NCBI GenBank assembly: GCA_024640305.1
Contig: JAHEFG010000008.1
Span: 1-64,000, forward strand
Reading direction: 5' to 3'
Source of the DNA: Gammaproteobacteria bacterium
Lineage (GTDB): Bacteria > Pseudomonadota > Gammaproteobacteria > Steroidobacterales > Woeseiaceae
Length of the DNA: 64,000 nucleotides
Shown here one piece after another: positions 61,316-64,000 of the stretch. The notes beneath the pieces are model-generated. The model worked only from the letters and a program-made list of their open reading frames with translations. It searched no databases and was not told the origin of the DNA. Every line of letters begins with the position of its first letter. Positions within the stretch are counted from its first letter, which is position 1. The position numbers and the translations under genes were made by a program.

Positions 61316-62692
61316 ATGAATAACGACGTAATCCGGCATAAAACACTAAGAAAGACTGACATGGTCTTGTTTACCGTGTCCGCAATTTTGCTCCTCGACA
61401 CACTTGCGGCAGCGGCTTCAATCGGTTCATCAAGTGTGTTCTGGTGGCTGTTTCTGGGCCTGATCTTCTTCGTACCGTTCGCGATGATCTGCGCCGAAAT
61501 GGGTTGTACCTACCCGGAGCAAGGTGGGATCTACGCGTGGGTAAGGAATGCGTTCGGTGGGCGCTGGGGTTCGCGCGTTAGCTGGGGGTACTGGGTTAAT
61601 ACAACAGTCTGGATCCCGGCAATTTTCATCCTGTTCGCCGGTGTCTTGCGACAATTGTTTTTTCCAGACCTGTCGATGGCTGGTCAGATCGCAATCGGAA
61701 TTGTTCTTCTCTGGGTCACGGTGGGGCTAAATGCTGTAACGCTTGATATCGGCAAGTGGATTCCGAATCTGGGAGCGGTACTCAAGATCGTTGTCTTCAT
61801 CGCGATCATTACCGGTGCAATCCTGTACGTGCAGGACCATGGCATGGCTAACGTCATATCGCTGGAGACGTTAAGGCCGAACTGGGGCGCGAGTGCGCAA
61901 TACATTCCGACAATAATCTACGGCATGCTGGGATTCGAGCTGGTGAGCGCCAGCAGTGAAGAAATGGTGGACCCGGCACGAGACGTGCCGCGCTCGATCT
62001 TTATTTCCGGCGCTATCATTATCGTCCTTTACACGGCAGCCACGCTCGCTGTGCTTGCTGCATTGCCGACGGGTGAAATCGACCTGGTCGAAGGGTTAAT
62101 GGATACCTTGTACCTGTTCTTCGATTACGGGACAGCGGGAAGAGTATTCGTGATGTCGCTCGGTGTCGCAGCCCTCTATACGTTTTTCTCGAACGGAGTT
62201 ACGTGGGCGCTGGGCTGTAACCGCGCGGCAGCCGAGGCCGCGCAGGAAGGCGAATTGCCGCGGCTATTTGGCATTGAGAGCGAGAAACTTGGCACGCCAG
62301 TTGGTGCTGCCGTCGCCATGGGTGTTTTTGGCACTGTTGCACTGTTGCTCTACGGGTTTCTATCCAAATCGAATGAAGACCTGTTCTGGTCGCTGTTCGC
62401 TTTCAGCGCCGTGATTTTTCTGCTGCCCTATATTGGCCTGCTGCTGGCGTTTGTCAGGTCGCGCATCGCTGATAAGGATCGCCATCGACCCTACAAGGTG
62501 CCTGGCGGAAATAAGGTCGCAATCTTGCTCGCCTACCTCTGCATTCTCATACTATCCCTGTCGATCCTGCTGTTTCTGTATACGCCGGGTGTCGGCGTAC
62601 AGGTCTCGGTTTTGGCGGGCGCCCTGGCCATGATCGCTATTGGCGAAGCGCTCATTCGGTGGGCCGAGATTCATCGTCGTCGCGCCAGGTGA
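61316..62692 (+). CDS. APC-family amino-acid permease
   Basis: A 458-residue permease with 12 membrane helices. TM1 reads VLFTVSAILLLDTLAAAASIG and TM2 begins AMICAEMGCTYPEQGGIYAW, typical of the glutamate/GABA antiporter and YjeM-like branch. GGGGGG lies 5 bases before the ATG. The next gene codes for a Cys/Met-type PLP enzyme, so import or exchange of a sulfur amino acid is a reasonable guess. Confidence 0.9.
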   Translation: MNNDVIRHKTLRKTDMVLFTVSAILLLDTLAAAASIGSSSVFWWLFLGLIFFVPFAMICAEMGCTYPEQGGIYAWVRNAFGGRWGSRVSWGYWVNTTVWIPAIFILFAGVLRQLFFPDLSMAGQIAIGIVLLWVTVGLNAVTLDIGKWIPNLGAVLKIVVFIAIITGAILYVQDHGMANVISLETLRPNWGASAQYIPTIIYGMLGFELVSASSEEMVDPARDVPRSIFISGAIIIVLYTAATLAVLAALPTGEIDLVEGLMDTLYLFFDYGTAGRVFVMSLGVAALYTFFSNGVTWALGCNRAAAEAAQEGELPRLFGIESEKLGTPVGAAVAMGVFGTVALLLYGFLSKSNEDLFWSLFAFSAVIFLLPYIGLLLAFVRSRIADKDRHRPYKVPGGNKVAILLAYLCILILSLSILLFLYTPGVGVQVSVLAGALAMIAIGEALIRWAEIHRRRAR

Positions 62693-62737
62693 GGCTGGGA
62701 GATAGGCGGGCTGCAGACGTTCGTTATCGTGCTGTTT

Positions 62738-62757
62738 GGTGCACGATGCATTGCACC
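62738..62757. other. Hairpin GGTGCA / TGCACC after the APC gene
   Basis: A six-base stem with an eight-base loop lies 46 bases after the permease stop. No T-run follows, so termination is uncertain. Confidence 0.25.
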
Positions 62758-62809
62758 GATCTCGCAAGGGCAAGCCTATCGCGTTGATTGAAACTATCTG
62801 TGTAATTCC

Positions 62810-62833
62810 CCCTATTGCAATTAATCGATAGGG
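62810..62833. promoter_or_regulatory. Inverted repeat CCCTAT-N12-ATAGGG
   Basis: The arms flank an A/T-rich centre; the repeat ends 81 bases upstream of the PLP-enzyme ATG. Its length and symmetry suit an operator for a dimeric regulator of that gene; it lacks a T-run and is unlikely to be a terminator. Confidence 0.35.
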
Positions 62834-62914
62834 ATTAACACTCTCTAAATACAGCCACAACTGGCAACAACGTATGTCAGATGCGTATGGCGGCGACGTT
62901 TTAGAGGCGATCCA

Positions 62915-64000
62915 ATGTCAACACAAAACCCCATTGAAAGGCTAGCCAATGCACGTCATGAATTTGGTGAGCATGGCGGCGTCAACATGTCGGTCGAAGC
63001 GAGCACAACGTTCACTGTCATGAAGCCCGGCACGATGCCGGAACTGTTTGAAGGCAGAATATCGGCACAGCAAGGGTGCTATCTGTATGGCCGGCACTTC
63101 AACCCGACTGTGTATCAGCTGAGCAAGCAGCTTGCTGCGATTGAAGGCACGGAGGCTGCGTATTGTGCAGCCAGCGGAATGGCGGCTATATCGGCGGCGA
63201 TACTGCAATTGTGCGAGTCCGGTGATCACATCGTCGCTTCCAACACGGTCTATGGTGGCACCTACGCGCTGCTACACGATTTCTTGCCAGCCAAAGCAAA
63301 TATCCACACGACATTTGTTGATGTAACGGACCTCGAAGCGGTGCAAGCGGCGATGACCGACAACACCAGGCTTGTGTACGCCGAGAGTATCGCCAACCCG
63401 ACGTTGCGCGTTGCCAATATTCCCGCTCTCGCGGAGATTGCGCATGCCGCCAATTCGCAACTTGTAATTGACAACACCTTCAGTCCGCTGCTCCTGAGTC
63501 CCGCGGCACTCGGTGCAGATGTTGTCGTGCACAGCATGACCAAGTTCATCAACGGTGCTTCCGACATCATCGCCGGTGCGGTCTGCGGTAGCTGGGAGTT
63601 TGTCCAGGGGCTAATGGATCTGCACACCGGCCCTCTGATGCTTCTGGGGCCAACCATGGATCCGACTGTCGCCGCCAAGATCAGCCTACGTATCCCGCAT
63701 CTGGCGTTGCGCCTGGTAGAGCACGCAGTGCGAGCCCAGGTGTTTGCGGAGCGCCTGAATGCGTTGGGTGTGTCGGTTGTCTATCCCGGATTACCGGGGC
63801 ATGCCGACTACGAGCTGCTAAACGAGTTGCGCTGCGAAGATTACGGTTTCGGCGGCATTTTAACGCTGGACCTGGGTAGCGAAGAAAAAGCGAACGAGCT
63901 CATGGATGTATTGCAGAACCAATACGGTTTCGGTTTCATGGCCGTAAGCCTGGGCTACTTCGATACCCTGATGTCTTGTTCTGGAAGCAGCACGTCCAGC
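62915..64000 (+). CDS. Cys/Met-metabolism PLP enzyme (gamma-lyase-like), 3' end outside window
   Basis: The first 362 residues of a PLP fold-type I enzyme of the cystathionine gamma-synthase / methionine gamma-lyase group. PLP Lys210 lies in HSMTKFINGASD; ASGMAAISAA near 86-95 binds the phosphate, YGRHFNPT near 58 supplies the neighbouring-subunit Tyr and Arg, and DNTFSPL carries the PLP Asp. ATG 62915 has GAGG upstream. The frame is open at the right edge, with perhaps 50-80 residues missing. It may degrade methionine or make homocysteine; the exact reaction is not fixed by these motifs. Confidence 0.9.
   Translation, partial: MSTQNPIERLANARHEFGEHGGVNMSVEASTTFTVMKPGTMPELFEGRISAQQGCYLYGRHFNPTVYQLSKQLAAIEGTEAAYCAASGMAAISAAILQLCESGDHIVASNTVYGGTYALLHDFLPAKANIHTTFVDVTDLEAVQAAMTDNTRLVYAESIANPTLRVANIPALAEIAHAANSQLVIDNTFSPLLLSPAALGADVVVHSMTKFINGASDIIAGAVCGSWEFVQGLMDLHTGPLMLLGPTMDPTVAAKISLRIPHLALRLVEHAVRAQVFAERLNALGVSVVYPGLPGHADYELLNELRCEDYGFGGILTLDLGSEEKANELMDVLQNQYGFGFMAVSLGYFDTLMSCSGSSTSS

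Noticed and set aside
1-64000. CRISPR arrays, prophage, transposases and toxin-antitoxin or defence systems
   Set aside because: No regular repeats, integrase, transposase or defence-type domains were seen on either strand.

Overview
The window comes from a chromosome, most likely of a free-living, probably marine, Gammaproteobacterium. Supporting signs are a TonB-dependent receptor, a FadN-type beta-oxidation enzyme with its thiolase, TolB-like/TPR proteins with a two-helix N-terminal anchor, a DUF5916 outer-membrane protein, lipoprotein signals and dense gene packing. A Woeseia/Steroidobacter-like lineage would fit, but that is a guess from gene content. I see no rRNA, tRNA, CRISPR array, insertion sequence or phage gene. 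No gap without a gene exceeds about 230 bases.

Layout. 1-3379: fatty-acid beta-oxidation operon (FadN-type enzyme, then a thiolase cut by the window edge). 3521-12474: TGS GTPase, single-domain cyclic-nucleotide-binding protein, a two-gene redox unit (geranylgeranyl-reductase-like flavoprotein and a GltD/DsrL-like ferredoxin oxidoreductase), DUF3307, a class III cyclase, DUF3775, an HhH protein and a Usp-like protein. 12455-28951: housekeeping and stress genes: Lon-like protease, DsbA-like protein, M48 protease operon, exported truncated haemoglobin facing an HxlR regulator, a c-type cytochrome lipoprotein, an FGE/hydrolase fusion, pirin, glutathione peroxidase, an SDR-DUF2867 protein, glutamate dehydrogenase and an MFS transporter.

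28989-44986 is the most unusual part. It looks like an uncharacterised secondary-metabolite or modified-lipid locus. A six-gene, translationally overlapping operon encodes a Rieske oxygenase, a membrane protein, an unknown protein, a GH3-type acyl-adenylating ligase, a GNAT-like protein and a 906-residue fusion of an RnfD/UnbU-like membrane domain with a VCBS/UnbV-ASPIC beta-propeller. Around it lie a PAP2 enzyme, a SnoaL-like protein, an alpha/beta-hydrolase, a second Rieske oxygenase abutting a B12-type radical SAM enzyme, a cytochrome P450 and two membrane desaturases. Six or more oxidative or radical enzymes plus an acid-activating ligase suggest stepwise oxidation and conjugation of an acyl or isoprenoid-like substrate. 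No PKS, NRPS or carrier-protein gene is visible.

45038-64000: a LysE remnant, then a DUF1538 pair with PII-like and CBS regulators, a DUF5916 protein, a TolB/TPR protein, a thioredoxin lipoprotein, a radical SAM gene coupled to an APC transporter, a TonB receptor coupled to a metallo-hydrolase lipoprotein, a TPR-sulfotransferase, a second APC permease and a Cys/Met-metabolism PLP enzyme cut by the right edge. All coordinates and starts come from reading the sequence. Family calls rest on motif recognition, not on database searches.
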